Source: Ilyomonas sp964249755
GTDB lineage: Bacteria > Bacteroidota > Bacteroidia > Chitinophagales > Chitinophagaceae
Assembly (NCBI GenBank): GCA_964249755.1
Contig: CAXUDB010000001.1
Location: 1,736,001-1,800,000 of the forward strand
Direction: 5' to 3'
DNA length: 64,000 nucleotides
Shown here: piece after piece, positions 8,353 through 17,157 of the stretch
How the letters are laid out: every line of letters begins with the position of its first letter
Numbering within the stretch: the stretch's first letter is position 1
Notes under the pieces: model-generated
The model's input: only the letters and a program-made list of their open reading frames with translations
Told to the model about the DNA's origin: nothing
Database searches by the model: none
Program-made: the position numbers and the translations under genes

Positions 8353-9111
8353 ATGCTTACGCGGCGCATCATTCCTTGTCTTGATATTAAAGATGGCAGA
8401 ACGGTGAAAGGCATCAACTTCGAAAGCCTTCGCGATGCCGGCGACCCTGTAGAACTCGGCGCTTTGTATGCAAAAAGCGGAGCCGACGAGCTGGTATTCC
8501 TCGACATTACCGCCACCCATGAAAAGCGCAAAACGCTGAGCGAGCTGGTGAATCGTATTTCGCATCACATCAATATTCCTTTTACAGTGGGCGGCGGCAT
8601 CAGCAGTGTAGCAGATGTGAGCGTGCTGCTGCAAAATGGCGCCGATAAAATTTCTGTCAACACTTCGGCTTTTAAACGTCCTTTTCTGATAAAAGAACTG
8701 GCAGACCAGTTTGGCAGCCAGTGCGTGGTGCTTGCCATTGATGCAAGAAAGGAAGAAGACGGCAACTGGTATGTTTACCTGAATGGCGGAAGGGTGAGGA
8801 CAGACAGAAATTGCTTCGACTGGGCAAAGGAAGGAGTGGACTTAGGCGCCGGCGAAATTTTGCTTACTTCCATGAACCATGATGGCACCAAAAGCGGTTT
8901 TGCTATAGACATTACAAAGAAGCTGGCGACTGAACTGCCAGTGCCCGTAATTGCTTCGGGCGGCGGCGGCACTGTTCAGCATTTTATAGATATTTTTGAA
9001 GAAGGAAAAGCTGATGCAGCATTGGCAGCTTCCATTTTTCATTTTAAAGAAGTTGAGATTAAGATATTGAAGGAAAAGCTGAAAGAACGGGAGATAGAGG
9101 TGAGGTTGTGA
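8353..9111 (+). CDS. hisF: Imidazole glycerol phosphate synthase cyclase subunit HisF
   Basis: A 252-residue (beta-alpha)8 barrel. The start MLTRRIIPCLDIKDG holds the catalytic Asp (D11), and the second Asp is in AIDARKEEDG near 130. Phosphate-binding glycines are in VGGGISS and IASGGGGT. HisF uses ammonia from HisH to form IGP and AICAR. It is followed by hisIE, but hisGDCBHA are absent, so the pathway genes are split. A 21-bp repeat array fills the gap to hisIE. Confidence 0.95.
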   Translation: MLTRRIIPCLDIKDGRTVKGINFESLRDAGDPVELGALYAKSGADELVFLDITATHEKRKTLSELVNRISHHINIPFTVGGGISSVADVSVLLQNGADKISVNTSAFKRPFLIKELADQFGSQCVVLAIDARKEEDGNWYVYLNGGRVRTDRNCFDWAKEGVDLGAGEILLTSMNHDGTKSGFAIDITKKLATELPVPVIASGGGGTVQHFIDIFEEGKADAALAASIFHFKEVEIKILKEKLKEREIEVRL

Positions 9112-9198
9112 AGGGAAGAATGCCGGATTTCGCAGGTTATTTCCTTAAAAATCATGGCGATGGGTAAATTAAAATAACTCACTGTTCGAAAACCGCCG

Positions 9199-9408
9199 TT
9201 TTTGGGCGGTTAGCCAACGAAAAACGGCGGTTGACCAACGAAAAGTGGCGGTTGACCAACGAAAAATGGCTCCTAACCGGCCAAAAACGGCGGTTGACCG
9301 CCTAAAAAAGGACATAAGGCAACGAAAAACGGCTGTCGGGCAACCAAAAACGGCCCACTACCGCCGAAAATGGGCGTGCACGATTTGAAAACGGAACTCA
9401 AATTGAGG
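9199..9408. repeat. Tandem array A: ten 21-bp units with phased A-tracts
   Basis: Ten contiguous units of exactly 21 bp start at 9199, 9220, 9241, 9262, 9283, 9304, 9325, 9346, 9367 and 9388. The approximate consensus is AAAAACGGCGGTTGACCAAC plus G. Units 2-10 begin with A4-A6; unit 1 begins with T5. Units 2, 3 and 5 are nearly identical and the others diverge in their second half. No spacer structure is present, so it is not a CRISPR. The remainder of the 412-bp hisF-hisIE gap (9112-9198, 9409-9523) shows only weak traces of the same period. Confidence 0.9.
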
Positions 9409-9523
9409 TTATTGCCGCTGGGAGTGAGAAGTTTTGTCCCGCTGCCGGTTTTTGGGCTTATCGGCAATGCAGCGATTGGGATGGTTTTGGCAAAAAGAAC
9501 AAAGAAAGTTTACTTTATTTTTT

Positions 9524-10120
9524 ATGAATCTTGATTTTAAAAAATACAAAGACGGTTTGGTTCCTGCCATCGTTCAGGATTATACCACGCACAAAGTGCT
9601 GATGCTGGGTTTTATGAACGAAGAAGCCGTGAAGCAAACCGAGCAAACCGGCAAAGTGACCTTCTACAGCCGCAGTAAAAAACGGTTGTGGACGAAGGGC
9701 GAGGAAAGCGGGAATCATTTAATTGTAAAGCAATTGATGCCCGATTGCGATAACGATACCTTGCTGATAAAAGCCCAGCCCATGGGGCCGGTTTGCCATA
9801 CCGGCGCCGATACCTGCTGGATGGAGAAGAACCACACTGAAGATTTTCTGACTTACCTCGAAGAGGTGATAGAGCTGCGGCGCGGCGCGGCACCCGAAGA
9901 TTCTTATGTGTCGCGCCTGTTTGCCAAAGGCATCAATAAAATTGCGCAGAAAGTAGGCGAGGAGGCAGTAGAATTAGTAATAGAAGCCAAGGATGATAAT
10001 GAACAACTGTTTCTGAACGAAGCGGCAGATTTATTGTTTCATTATCTTATCTTGCTTCATGCCAAAGGATATACATTAAACGATATCACGGACGTTTTAA
10101 AGATGCGTCATTCAAAATAA
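9524..10120 (+). CDS. hisIE: Bifunctional phosphoribosyl-AMP cyclohydrolase / phosphoribosyl-ATP pyrophosphatase
   Basis: From the ATG at 9524 (MNLDFKKYKDGLVPAIVQDY) there are 198 residues. The reading frame continues upstream through repeat DNA but without family similarity. The HisI domain (about 1-105) shows VLMLGFMNEEA, TFYSRSKKRLWTKGE and the metal-site segment MPDCDNDTLL with a later PVCHTGADTCW. The HisE domain (about 110-198) shows SYVSRLFAKG and KVGEEAVELVIEAK. Together they convert PR-ATP to ProFAR, steps 2 and 3 of histidine synthesis. The next gene starts 4 bp after the stop. Confidence 0.93.
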   Translation: MNLDFKKYKDGLVPAIVQDYTTHKVLMLGFMNEEAVKQTEQTGKVTFYSRSKKRLWTKGEESGNHLIVKQLMPDCDNDTLLIKAQPMGPVCHTGADTCWMEKNHTEDFLTYLEEVIELRRGAAPEDSYVSRLFAKGINKIAQKVGEEAVELVIEAKDDNEQLFLNEAADLLFHYLILLHAKGYTLNDITDVLKMRHSK

Positions 10121-10124
10121 GACT

Positions 10125-11222
10125 ATGAAACGGATTTTATTTTCACTCTTCCTGTTCCCGTTGTTATCATTTGCCCAGGCTAAAAAAGTTCCCGGCGGCT
10201 ATTCTATAGAGGGGCAAATGCGATGGCTGCCGAACGGCGCCGATGTTATTTTGTTTGGCTTCAACGGAACTGATACGCTGGCAAAAACCAAAGTGCAGAA
10301 CGGCGGCTTTTTGCTTACCGGCAAGGTGGATAATGTAGATGCGCGGCTTATTATGTTCTCGGGTTTGCAACAGCGCATTGTGGTGTTTATGGGCAATGAT
10401 AATGTGCTGATAAAAGGCGATAGCGCCAACTTCAGCGATGTGACCATCACAGGTTCACCATCCAACTATGATTACGAAGAGTTTTTATACGGCATCAAAC
10501 CGCTGAATGACTATGTGGCTTTTTACCGGAACGGTATGCAAACGGCGCCTACGCAAGCTGCCCGGGATAGTTTGGCTATTTCTTTAAACACAGCTTATAA
10601 TATCTACCAGGAAAGCATAGATCGGTTCATTGCCCGTAAGAAAAATTCTCCTGTTTCTTCTTTAATCTTAGCCTACAGCTACGATACCGACCCCAATAAA
10701 GACGTGGTATTGCTGGAGAAAAGGTTCAATGCGCTGAATGGCCCGGCTTTGCAAAGCCAGTTTGCCAAAAACATATCCCAGGTAATTCAGAACGATAAGA
10801 TTGGTGCGGTGGGAACTAAGGCAATTGATTTTACACAAACGGATACTTCCGGAAAAGCAGTGTCTCTCTCTCAGTTCAAAGGCAAGTATGTGTTGCTCGA
10901 TTTCTGGGCAAGCTGGTGCCGCCCCTGCCGCATGGAAAACCCAAATGTGGTGGCTGCTTACAATACGTTTAAAAGTAAAAACTTCACAGTATTGAGTGTT
11001 TCGCTGGATGAAGGCAAAGACTCCTGGCTGCGCGCTATCAAAGCCGATAAACTGAACTGGACGCACCTCAGCGACCTGAAATATTGGAGCAACGAAGTGG
11101 CAATGCAATATCATGTTCAGTCTATTCCTCAAAATTTTTTGATTGACCCGAACGGTGTTATCATCGGTAAAAATCTGCGGGGTGAGCAACTGGTAGAGAA
11201 GCTGAAAGAACTGTTGAAATAA
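10125..11222 (+). CDS. TlpA-like thioredoxin with N-terminal DUF4369-type domain
   Basis: A 365-residue secreted protein. A signal peptide (1-17, ending SFAQA) is followed by a beta-rich DUF4369-like domain (about 22-115), a helical linker and an AhpC/TSA-TlpA thioredoxin domain (about 228-365) with active site WASWCRPC (C265, C268) and a cis-Pro in SIPQNF. Such proteins are common periplasmic or membrane-associated thiol reductants in Bacteroidota; the substrate is unknown. It begins 4 bp after hisIE and is probably co-transcribed, although the functions are unrelated. Confidence 0.85.
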   Translation: MKRILFSLFLFPLLSFAQAKKVPGGYSIEGQMRWLPNGADVILFGFNGTDTLAKTKVQNGGFLLTGKVDNVDARLIMFSGLQQRIVVFMGNDNVLIKGDSANFSDVTITGSPSNYDYEEFLYGIKPLNDYVAFYRNGMQTAPTQAARDSLAISLNTAYNIYQESIDRFIARKKNSPVSSLILAYSYDTDPNKDVVLLEKRFNALNGPALQSQFAKNISQVIQNDKIGAVGTKAIDFTQTDTSGKAVSLSQFKGKYVLLDFWASWCRPCRMENPNVVAAYNTFKSKNFTVLSVSLDEGKDSWLRAIKADKLNWTHLSDLKYWSNEVAMQYHVQSIPQNFLIDPNGVIIGKNLRGEQLVEKLKELLK

Positions 11223-11281
11223 GGTGGGTTACGTTGTCGGTTACAAGTCTTATTTTTCTACCAAAACAAACGTCCTCTTCT

Positions 11282-12232
11282 ATGTCTTTTTATGTTTCTC
11301 AAAACGGCATCAACAAGGATAGCGTGATTCTGTTAGAGGATAAAGAAGCCGGAACCAAAGCAGAAATTTATGTATTTGGCGCTTTATTAAACCGTTTTTT
11401 AGTAAAGCAAAACGGCGAAGACAAAAATGTGATCTATGGTTTTCAAAACACCACCGATGCGCAACAGCACATCACACCCTTGTTTCAAGGCGCCAAGCTT
11501 AGCCCTTTTGTGTGCCGGTTAAAGGAAGGCAGCTATACGTTTGGCAACCAAAAGTATAAGATTGAAAAATACTATAACGGGCGCGAAGCCATACATGGTT
11601 TGGTTTACGATGCCGTGTTTACAATGGCTGATTCGGGTGCAAGTGAGAATTCGGCTTATGTAACACTCACTTTTGATTACAATAAAACAGATGCAGGTTT
11701 TCCTTTTTTTTATCGCTTATCAGTTACCTACCGGCTGCAAAAAAACAACCGTCTCAGCATTACAACGAACATAACCAATCTAAGCAACTCGCCTATACCT
11801 GTGGCAGATGGCTGGCATCCTTATTTCAGCTTTGGGAAAAAGGTAGATGAACTCTATCTTTCTATGAATACCCTGGAGATTGTTGAATTTGATAGTCGCT
11901 TGCTGCCGACAGGTCGTTTTACCCCTTATAACAACTTTGCCTTGCCACTGTTAATAGAAGCTACAAAGTTCGATCATTGTTTTGTGCTGAATGAAAACCA
12001 TCCTTCGCCTGCCTGCTCTATCAGGGATGAAGAAAACAGGATCGGCGTGAAGATTTATGCTGAAAAGAATTATCCTTTCCTCCAGGTGTTTATACCCGAT
12101 AACCGCAATGCCATCGCTATCGAAAACCTCAGCAGCGTGCCCGACTCGTTCAATAATGCAATTGGCTTAATTATCCTTGAGCCATCGCAAAGCAGTGAAT
12201 TCATTACAACATTCGAAATTGAAACAACATAA
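11282..12232 (+). CDS. Aldose 1-epimerase family protein
   Basis: From the ATG at 11282 (MSFYVSQNG) the protein has 316 residues; an in-frame TTG at 11234 would add 16 residues and is less likely. Beta-sandwich galactose mutarotase features are visible: the first catalytic His region REAIHGLVYD (about 105-114), the second in DGWHPYFSF (about 178-186), and a late Glu in IAIENLSSVPDSFNN. Such enzymes interconvert alpha and beta anomers of hexoses. The gene is convergent with ridA, with only 9 bp between the stop codons. Confidence 0.82.
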   Translation: MSFYVSQNGINKDSVILLEDKEAGTKAEIYVFGALLNRFLVKQNGEDKNVIYGFQNTTDAQQHITPLFQGAKLSPFVCRLKEGSYTFGNQKYKIEKYYNGREAIHGLVYDAVFTMADSGASENSAYVTLTFDYNKTDAGFPFFYRLSVTYRLQKNNRLSITTNITNLSNSPIPVADGWHPYFSFGKKVDELYLSMNTLEIVEFDSRLLPTGRFTPYNNFALPLLIEATKFDHCFVLNENHPSPACSIRDEENRIGVKIYAEKNYPFLQVFIPDNRNAIAIENLSSVPDSFNNAIGLIILEPSQSSEFITTFEIETT

Positions 12233-12241
12233 AGAGGGACT

Positions 12242-12628
12242 TTATAATTTCAACACTGCAATCATACTGATCTCCACATTCACATTTTTTGGCAATCCTT
12301 TCACCGCCACCGTTTCCCGCGCCGGATAATCGCCCAGAAAATAACTTCCATACACTTCGTTCACAGTGCTGAAAAGATTCATATCGGTAAGAAAGATGGT
12401 TGTTTTCACCACGTGTTCAAACGTGAGTTTCGCTTCGGTTAATATTGCTTTCAAATTTTCCATTACCTGCCTCGCTTCATCCCAAACATCGCCTTCTGCC
12501 AATTCGTTTGTTTCGGGATTGATAGCAACCTGCCCGCTAATAAACAGCATGCCATTGGCAGCGATTGCCTGATTGTAGGGACCAATGGGTTTTGGAGCTG
12601 CTTCTGTATGGATAATTGCTTTTGCCAT
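12242..12628 (-). CDS. ridA: RidA family reactive-intermediate deaminase
   Basis: A 128-residue YjgF/YER057c/UK114 protein. Characteristic segments are the start AIIHTEAAPKPIGPYNQAI, LFISGQVAINP, and the C-terminal DYPARETVAVKGLPKNVNVEI containing the conserved Arg (PARETV) that binds the substrate carboxylate. RidA hydrolyses reactive enamine/imine intermediates made by PLP enzymes. It is a single gene on the minus strand, divergent from tsaB. Confidence 0.93.
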   Translation of the reverse strand: MAKAIIHTEAAPKPIGPYNQAIAANGMLFISGQVAINPETNELAEGDVWDEARQVMENLKAILTEAKLTFEHVVKTTIFLTDMNLFSTVNEVYGSYFLGDYPARETVAVKGLPKNVNVEISMIAVLKL

Positions 12629-12736
12629 ATTGTCTTTTATTCGGCAAGATGCAGTATTTTTTTGGTCGAAGCGAATTGTAAAGTGTTATATGGTGCTTTT
12701 AAAATAGTGTAATCTTGCAACCTTTTACCGGCGCTC

Positions 12737-13408
12737 ATGGCATTGTTGTTAAGTATTGATACGGCATTGGAAAAGGCTTTCATTGGTTTGTTCGACGGAA
12801 ACAAGGAACTGGCTTCGGCTGTGAACGACGACACGAAGAATCATGCGGCTTTTGTGCAGAAAGCGGTTCAAACCGTCATGCGATCTGCTGCTGTTTCTTT
12901 TGGGCAGATAGATGCTGTGGCGGTGGCAAACGGGCCGGGTAGTTATACCGGTTTGCGTGTGGGGCTGGCATCGGCAAAAGGGATATGCTATGCGGCTGGC
13001 AAGCCCTTGTTGCTGGTAGGTACGCTTGAAGTGATGGCAAGAGCAGCGGTTAAGCATTTCGGAGAGGAAGCAGCCCTATATTGCCCCGTAATAGATGCGC
13101 GCCGCAACGAAGTATTCGCAGCCATCTACGACTATTACCTGCGTCCGTTGATTTATCCTCAACCAATAATTGTTGAGAAAAACTCATTCCAGCCCTGGCT
13201 GGATAAAAAAAAGCTTTTCTTTTTAGGAAGTGGGCATAATAAATGTGAAAATATCATAACGCATCCGAATGCTGTTTTTACCAACATCAGCTACAGCCCG
13301 GATCACACAAATGAAATTGCTCAACGTTTATTCGCTCAGCAGCTTTTTGCAGATGTCGCCTATGCAGAGCCGTACTATACCAAAGAATTTTATTTTCCCG
13401 TTAAATAA
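12737..13408 (+). CDS. tsaB: tRNA threonylcarbamoyladenosine biosynthesis protein TsaB
   Basis: A 223-residue protein with the ASKHA fold. It starts MALLLSIDTALEKAFIGL, carries the TsaB hallmark GPGSYTGLRVGLASAKG (about 71-87), and has VIDARRNEVFAAIYDY near 118-133. TsaB forms the TsaBDE complex that makes t6A37 in ANN-decoding tRNAs. The C-terminal part is shortened relative to some TsaB proteins, but 223 residues is usual for Bacteroidota. Confidence 0.92.
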   Translation: MALLLSIDTALEKAFIGLFDGNKELASAVNDDTKNHAAFVQKAVQTVMRSAAVSFGQIDAVAVANGPGSYTGLRVGLASAKGICYAAGKPLLLVGTLEVMARAAVKHFGEEAALYCPVIDARRNEVFAAIYDYYLRPLIYPQPIIVEKNSFQPWLDKKKLFFLGSGHNKCENIITHPNAVFTNISYSPDHTNEIAQRLFAQQLFADVAYAEPYYTKEFYFPVK

Positions 13409-13494
13409 TAGATATTTTTTTAGGAATTATCCTATTAATTTGTATTTTAAAAATCTTAATTTTCATCATCCGTATTAAAATCACACAATAAGAA

Positions 13495-13842
13495 ATGCTC
13501 ACTTCCACACACACGTCGAACGTAACCTTGACAAATCCGGAGAACCAGGAACAGGTAAAAGTAGATTTCCTGCACATCAAGAAATCGGCTTTAATACTCC
13601 GTGCGATGAACCACAAGTTGCGTCAGCAAATGATAAAGTTGCTGGACGAACACGGCAAGCTTACCGTTACCGAATTGTATGTTAAGCTTCGCCTCGAACA
13701 GTCGGTGGCTTCGCAGCATCTCGCCATTCTCAGACGCGCCGGAATCGTAGTCACCAGGCGCGATGGCAAGTTTATTCATTATGCGATTAACTATCCACGC
13801 GTTACCGAAATCAACAAATTTGTTGAAGACCTGGTAGCGTAA
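13495..13842 (+). CDS. ArsR-family winged-helix regulator
   Basis: A 115-residue winged helix-turn-helix protein: ILRAMNHKLRQQMIKLLDEHGKLTVTELYVKLRLEQSVAS is the HTH part (the recognition helix contains QSVASQHLAILRRAG), and VVTRRDGKFIHYAIN forms the wing. There is no cysteine, so a metal- or persulfide-sensing thiol switch of the ArsR/SqrR kind is not possible through Cys. It lies just before the CstB-like gene on the same strand, but a strong terminator separates them. The ligand is unknown. Confidence 0.8.
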   Translation: MLTSTHTSNVTLTNPENQEQVKVDFLHIKKSALILRAMNHKLRQQMIKLLDEHGKLTVTELYVKLRLEQSVASQHLAILRRAGIVVTRRDGKFIHYAINYPRVTEINKFVEDLVA

Positions 13843-13853
13843 AAAATTGTTAC

Positions 13854-13884
13854 AAAGAAGGCTGATCATCAGCCTTCTTTTTTT
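13854..13884 (+). terminator. Intrinsic terminator between arsR-like gene and CstB-like gene
   Basis: A near-perfect palindrome (AAAGAAGGCTGA-TCATCAGCC region, 13854-13880) is followed by a T run to 13884. It ends 12 bp before the next start codon, so the downstream gene must use read-through or a promoter inside this segment. Confidence 0.8.
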
Positions 13885-13896
13885 AAATTGGGTTAT

Positions 13897-15309
13897 ATGT
13901 ACATAAAACAATTATATACCGGCTGCCTCAGCGAAGCCGCTTATTACATTGAAAGCGATGGCGAAGCCGCCGTTATAGATCCGTTGCGCGATATTGATAT
14001 ATATCTGCAACTGGCAGCAGAAAGGAAAACAACCATCAAATATATCTTCGAAACGCATTTTCACGCCGACTTTGTAAGCGGTCACTTAGAGATGAGCAAA
14101 GCTACCGGCGCTCCCATCATTTATGGTCCAAAAACGAAGGCTGGCTTTGACGTGGTGATTGCTAAAGATGGCGATGTGTTTCCGTTGGGCAAAATCAGTT
14201 TCGAGGTATTACATACACCGGGTCATACGCCCGAAAGCACTTGTTATTTATTAAAGAATGAAGAAGGCAAAGCTTACGCAGTATTTACCGGCGATACGCT
14301 TTTCTGTGGCGATGTAGGCCGCCCCGACTTAGCCCAGACTGACGGCAGCGTAACAACCGAAGACCTGGCTGCGCAACTATACAACAGTCTTCAGCAAAAA
14401 CTGATGCCCCTACCGAATGAGGTACTGGTTTATCCTGCGCATGGGCCAGGCAGCAGTTGTGGTAAAAACTTAGGTCCGCAAACGCACAGCACCATGGGCG
14501 AAGAAAAAAAGACCAACTACGCATTGCAGCCGCAAACCGAAGATGAGTTTATAAAGGCAGTAACAGAAGGTCTCACTGCGCCGCCACAATATTTTTCTAT
14601 CAATGCAGAAATCAATAAGACAGGATACGAAGGAATGGATACGGTGTTAGAAAAAGGCCTAACCGCATTGCCGGTAGATGCTTTTACAAAAAAAATGAAA
14701 GAGCCCAACGTTACCATACTGGACACACGTCATGCAGATGTGTTCACCCAAGGTTTTGTGCCTGGTTCCATCAGCATCGGGCTGGAGGGCAGGTTTGCTG
14801 AATGGGCAGGCAGTTTATTATCCTTCGATCATTCCCTGATGCTGGTGACTGATGAAGGCATGGAAAAGGAAACCATCATCCGGCTGGCACGGGTAGGTTT
14901 TGAAAAGTTTGAAGGCTATTTGCAAGGTGGCTTTGCCGCCTGGAAAGCGGCCGGCGAACCCATAGACCTTATCATCAATGTAGAGGCGGACGAAGTAGCA
15001 ATGGATATTCCATTTGATGAAAACATGGTAATAGTAGATGTGCGCAAGGAAGTAGAGTTTGCTGACGGCCATGTAGTGGATGCAGTAAATATTCCCTTGG
15101 CTAACATGGCGGATCCCGCCAGCATGTCTGGCATTGACGACACAGACAACCTGTATGTTCATTGCGCCGGCGGTTATCGCAGCGTGATTGCGGCTTCGCT
15201 GCTGAAGCGGCAGGGCATTCATAATATTCGCAACATCAGCGGTGGCTTTGCTGCATTGAAGGAAGAAAAGAAGATTGAAACAGAAAAGAGTTCAGAAGTG
15301 CTGAATTAA
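13897..15309 (+). CDS. CstB-like MBL-fold persulfide dioxygenase with two rhodanese domains
   Basis: A 470-residue protein from ATG 13897 (MYIKQLYTGC). Residues about 1-225 form a metallo-beta-lactamase domain with H54, H56 and D58 (ETHFHADFVSGH), H110 (HTPGHTPE), D133 (TGDTLF) and H182 (YPAHGPGS). A first rhodanese domain (about 265-355) has no cysteine in its active loop (LVTDEGME). The second (about 370-455) has the catalytic Cys C423 in VHCAGGYRS. This order matches CstB of Staphylococcus aureus, which oxidises persulfides and produces thiosulfate, so a role in sulfide detoxification is likely. The Phe after HFHAD replaces the usual sixth-motif His, which seems common in this subfamily. 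Confidence 0.82.
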   Translation: MYIKQLYTGCLSEAAYYIESDGEAAVIDPLRDIDIYLQLAAERKTTIKYIFETHFHADFVSGHLEMSKATGAPIIYGPKTKAGFDVVIAKDGDVFPLGKISFEVLHTPGHTPESTCYLLKNEEGKAYAVFTGDTLFCGDVGRPDLAQTDGSVTTEDLAAQLYNSLQQKLMPLPNEVLVYPAHGPGSSCGKNLGPQTHSTMGEEKKTNYALQPQTEDEFIKAVTEGLTAPPQYFSINAEINKTGYEGMDTVLEKGLTALPVDAFTKKMKEPNVTILDTRHADVFTQGFVPGSISIGLEGRFAEWAGSLLSFDHSLMLVTDEGMEKETIIRLARVGFEKFEGYLQGGFAAWKAAGEPIDLIINVEADEVAMDIPFDENMVIVDVRKEVEFADGHVVDAVNIPLANMADPASMSGIDDTDNLYVHCAGGYRSVIAASLLKRQGIHNIRNISGGFAALKEEKKIETEKSSEVLN

Positions 15310-15380
15310 GAAGGTATAGGTTATAAAGTATAAGGAATAAGGTTTAAGATATAGGATTAATAAGCCCAAATAAATTCAAC

Positions 15381-15418
15381 AACCTGCCGCGGATAAATCC
15401 CGGCAGGTTCTTTTGTTT
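15381..15418 (+). terminator. Intrinsic terminator after the CstB-like gene
   Basis: The arms AACCTGCCG (15381-15389) and CGGCAGGTT (15401-15409) form a 9-bp stem followed by CTTTTGTTT. The preceding 15310-15380 is an AT-rich run of short GGTATA/AAGG-like words. Confidence 0.75.
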
Positions 15419-15520
15419 GAAAAAAGAGTTGCACTCGTCATTCCGCAAACTAAAACACAATTCTAACCGGATAGTTGGATATTTGAAAGCGGTTTTTTTT
15501 CTTTTACCTAACCACATTCT

Positions 15521-16771
15521 GTGTTGAATAACTTCTTTAAACACTATGGCAGCATTCTGCTTCTGCTTGGCGGCGTTGTTGTGGGCAGTATCCTCGGTAT
15601 CCTTTTCGGCACGCGCATTTCTTTTTTAAAACCCATTGGTGATATCTTCCTCAACCTCCTGTTTACTGCCGTGGTGCCACTGGTGTTTTTTACCATTGCT
15701 TCTGCCATTGCAGGCATAGACCGTTCGCAACAATTTGGCAGGCTCATGGGTGTGATGCTGGCTTGTTTCCTGTTTACTATACTGGTGGCGGCGCTTACCT
15801 GTATAGCTGCGGTTTCTCTCTTCCCTGTAGGGGATATTAAAAGCAATACGCTGTTTACCTTGCCCCAAACCCAAAACCTTCCGCTGGGCGACCAGATTAC
15901 TTCTATGCTTACGGCCGATGACGTGTATAAACTCTTCTCACGCCGCAACATGTTAGCCTTAATACTCTTTTCCGGGCTTACCGGCTTTGCGGTATTGCGC
16001 AGCGGCGAAAGTGGTCTTCTCTTCACGCGGTTTCTGCATTGCGGCAGAGATGTGTTTACCAAAATACTTCTGCTGATTATGAAAGCCGCGCCCATTGGAC
16101 TGGGCGCCTATTTTGCCGTGCAGGTAGGCACGCTGGGCGCAGAGTTGCTACAAAGCTATGTGCGCGCGATGCTGGTGTTTCACGGCGTGAGCATCTTCTA
16201 CTACATTGCCGGTTTTAGTTTATATGCATTTATGGCGGCTGGGTGGAAAGGCGTGAAGCGCTACTGGCAACACAACATTGCCCCAACGGCCACGGCGCTT
16301 GGCACCTGCAGCAGCATTGCTACCATACCGGTAAACCTACAGGCATCTGGGCACATGGGCATTCCATCCTATATTGGCGACATCGCCATCCCCCTGGGTG
16401 CTACGCTGCATAAAGATGGCAGCGCTATTTCTTCCATTATAAAAATTGCCGCCGTGTTTGCGCTTTTTCATAAGCCGTTTACGGGTGTGGATGTGCTGGG
16501 TATTGCTCTGTTCATTACTGTGTTTGTGAGCCTGGTAGAAGGCGGCATACCGGCGGGCGGCTACCTCGGCGAGTTGCTGGTGATGTCGGTATACGGTTTC
16601 CCTGCAGAAGCCTTCCCGGTGGTCATCATTATTGGGACCCTGGTGGACCCGGCAGCGACGGTGCTGAATGTGTGTTGCGATACGGCTGCGGGTATGCTGA
16701 CGACGCGGTGGCTGGAAGGGAAGGGTTGGATGGAAAGGAATGGGAGAGAAACCGCTATAGAAGAAGTTTAA
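15521..16771 (+). CDS. Dicarboxylate/amino acid:cation symporter (DAACS/SDF family)
   Basis: A 416-residue membrane transporter, probably starting at GTG 15521 (or TTG one codon later). Family signatures are the early LLFTAVVPLVFFTIASAI region, the unwound helix 7 segment TALGTCSSIATIPVNL (the SSSSTLP-like re-entrant motif), GDIAIPLGATLHKDGSAI (NMDGT region) and GGIPAGGYLGE (hairpin 2). It should couple Na+ or H+ to uptake of C4-dicarboxylates or acidic/neutral amino acids. The substrate cannot be read from sequence. It is a single gene, with its own terminator upstream. Confidence 0.88.
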   Translation: MLNNFFKHYGSILLLLGGVVVGSILGILFGTRISFLKPIGDIFLNLLFTAVVPLVFFTIASAIAGIDRSQQFGRLMGVMLACFLFTILVAALTCIAAVSLFPVGDIKSNTLFTLPQTQNLPLGDQITSMLTADDVYKLFSRRNMLALILFSGLTGFAVLRSGESGLLFTRFLHCGRDVFTKILLLIMKAAPIGLGAYFAVQVGTLGAELLQSYVRAMLVFHGVSIFYYIAGFSLYAFMAAGWKGVKRYWQHNIAPTATALGTCSSIATIPVNLQASGHMGIPSYIGDIAIPLGATLHKDGSAISSIIKIAAVFALFHKPFTGVDVLGIALFITVFVSLVEGGIPAGGYLGELLVMSVYGFPAEAFPVVIIIGTLVDPAATVLNVCCDTAAGMLTTRWLEGKGWMERNGRETAIEEV

Positions 16772-17157
16772 TTTGCGATGTGATGATCGCGCTATTGCGT
16801 TCCTATACAGTATAGGCACACAATGATGGTTCGCTTCACACTCGGGTTTGTTTTTATCACAGCAGACATTCTGGCTAATAAAAAGGTAGCACTTATACAA
16901 GCGCCTATCTCTTTTTTTTACCATCTAAAAATCAAATCCAAGGCTCAAACAACGATTAATATTCGCATAGCCCTTCTATAGAACTTTTGTTGTTCTTTTA
17001 TTTTGCCAGCCTCACGCGCGCAGTACAGACTGATAGTGTTTGGGTGATTGCCCATCAGACTTTACGCAGCGCCGTCATAATTTTATCCAGCTTTTTGCAG
17101 GCTACATTTTTGCCCGATACTTTGCCACTTACGACGCCATCGGTGCTGCTGGCTTCG
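16772..17157. other. Non-coding gap before array B
   Basis: No convincing gene is seen. There is a short perfect dyad CCTATAC-A-GTATAGG at 16802-16816 about 30 bp after the symporter stop codon. The later part becomes weakly periodic toward the repeat array. Confidence 0.4.
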
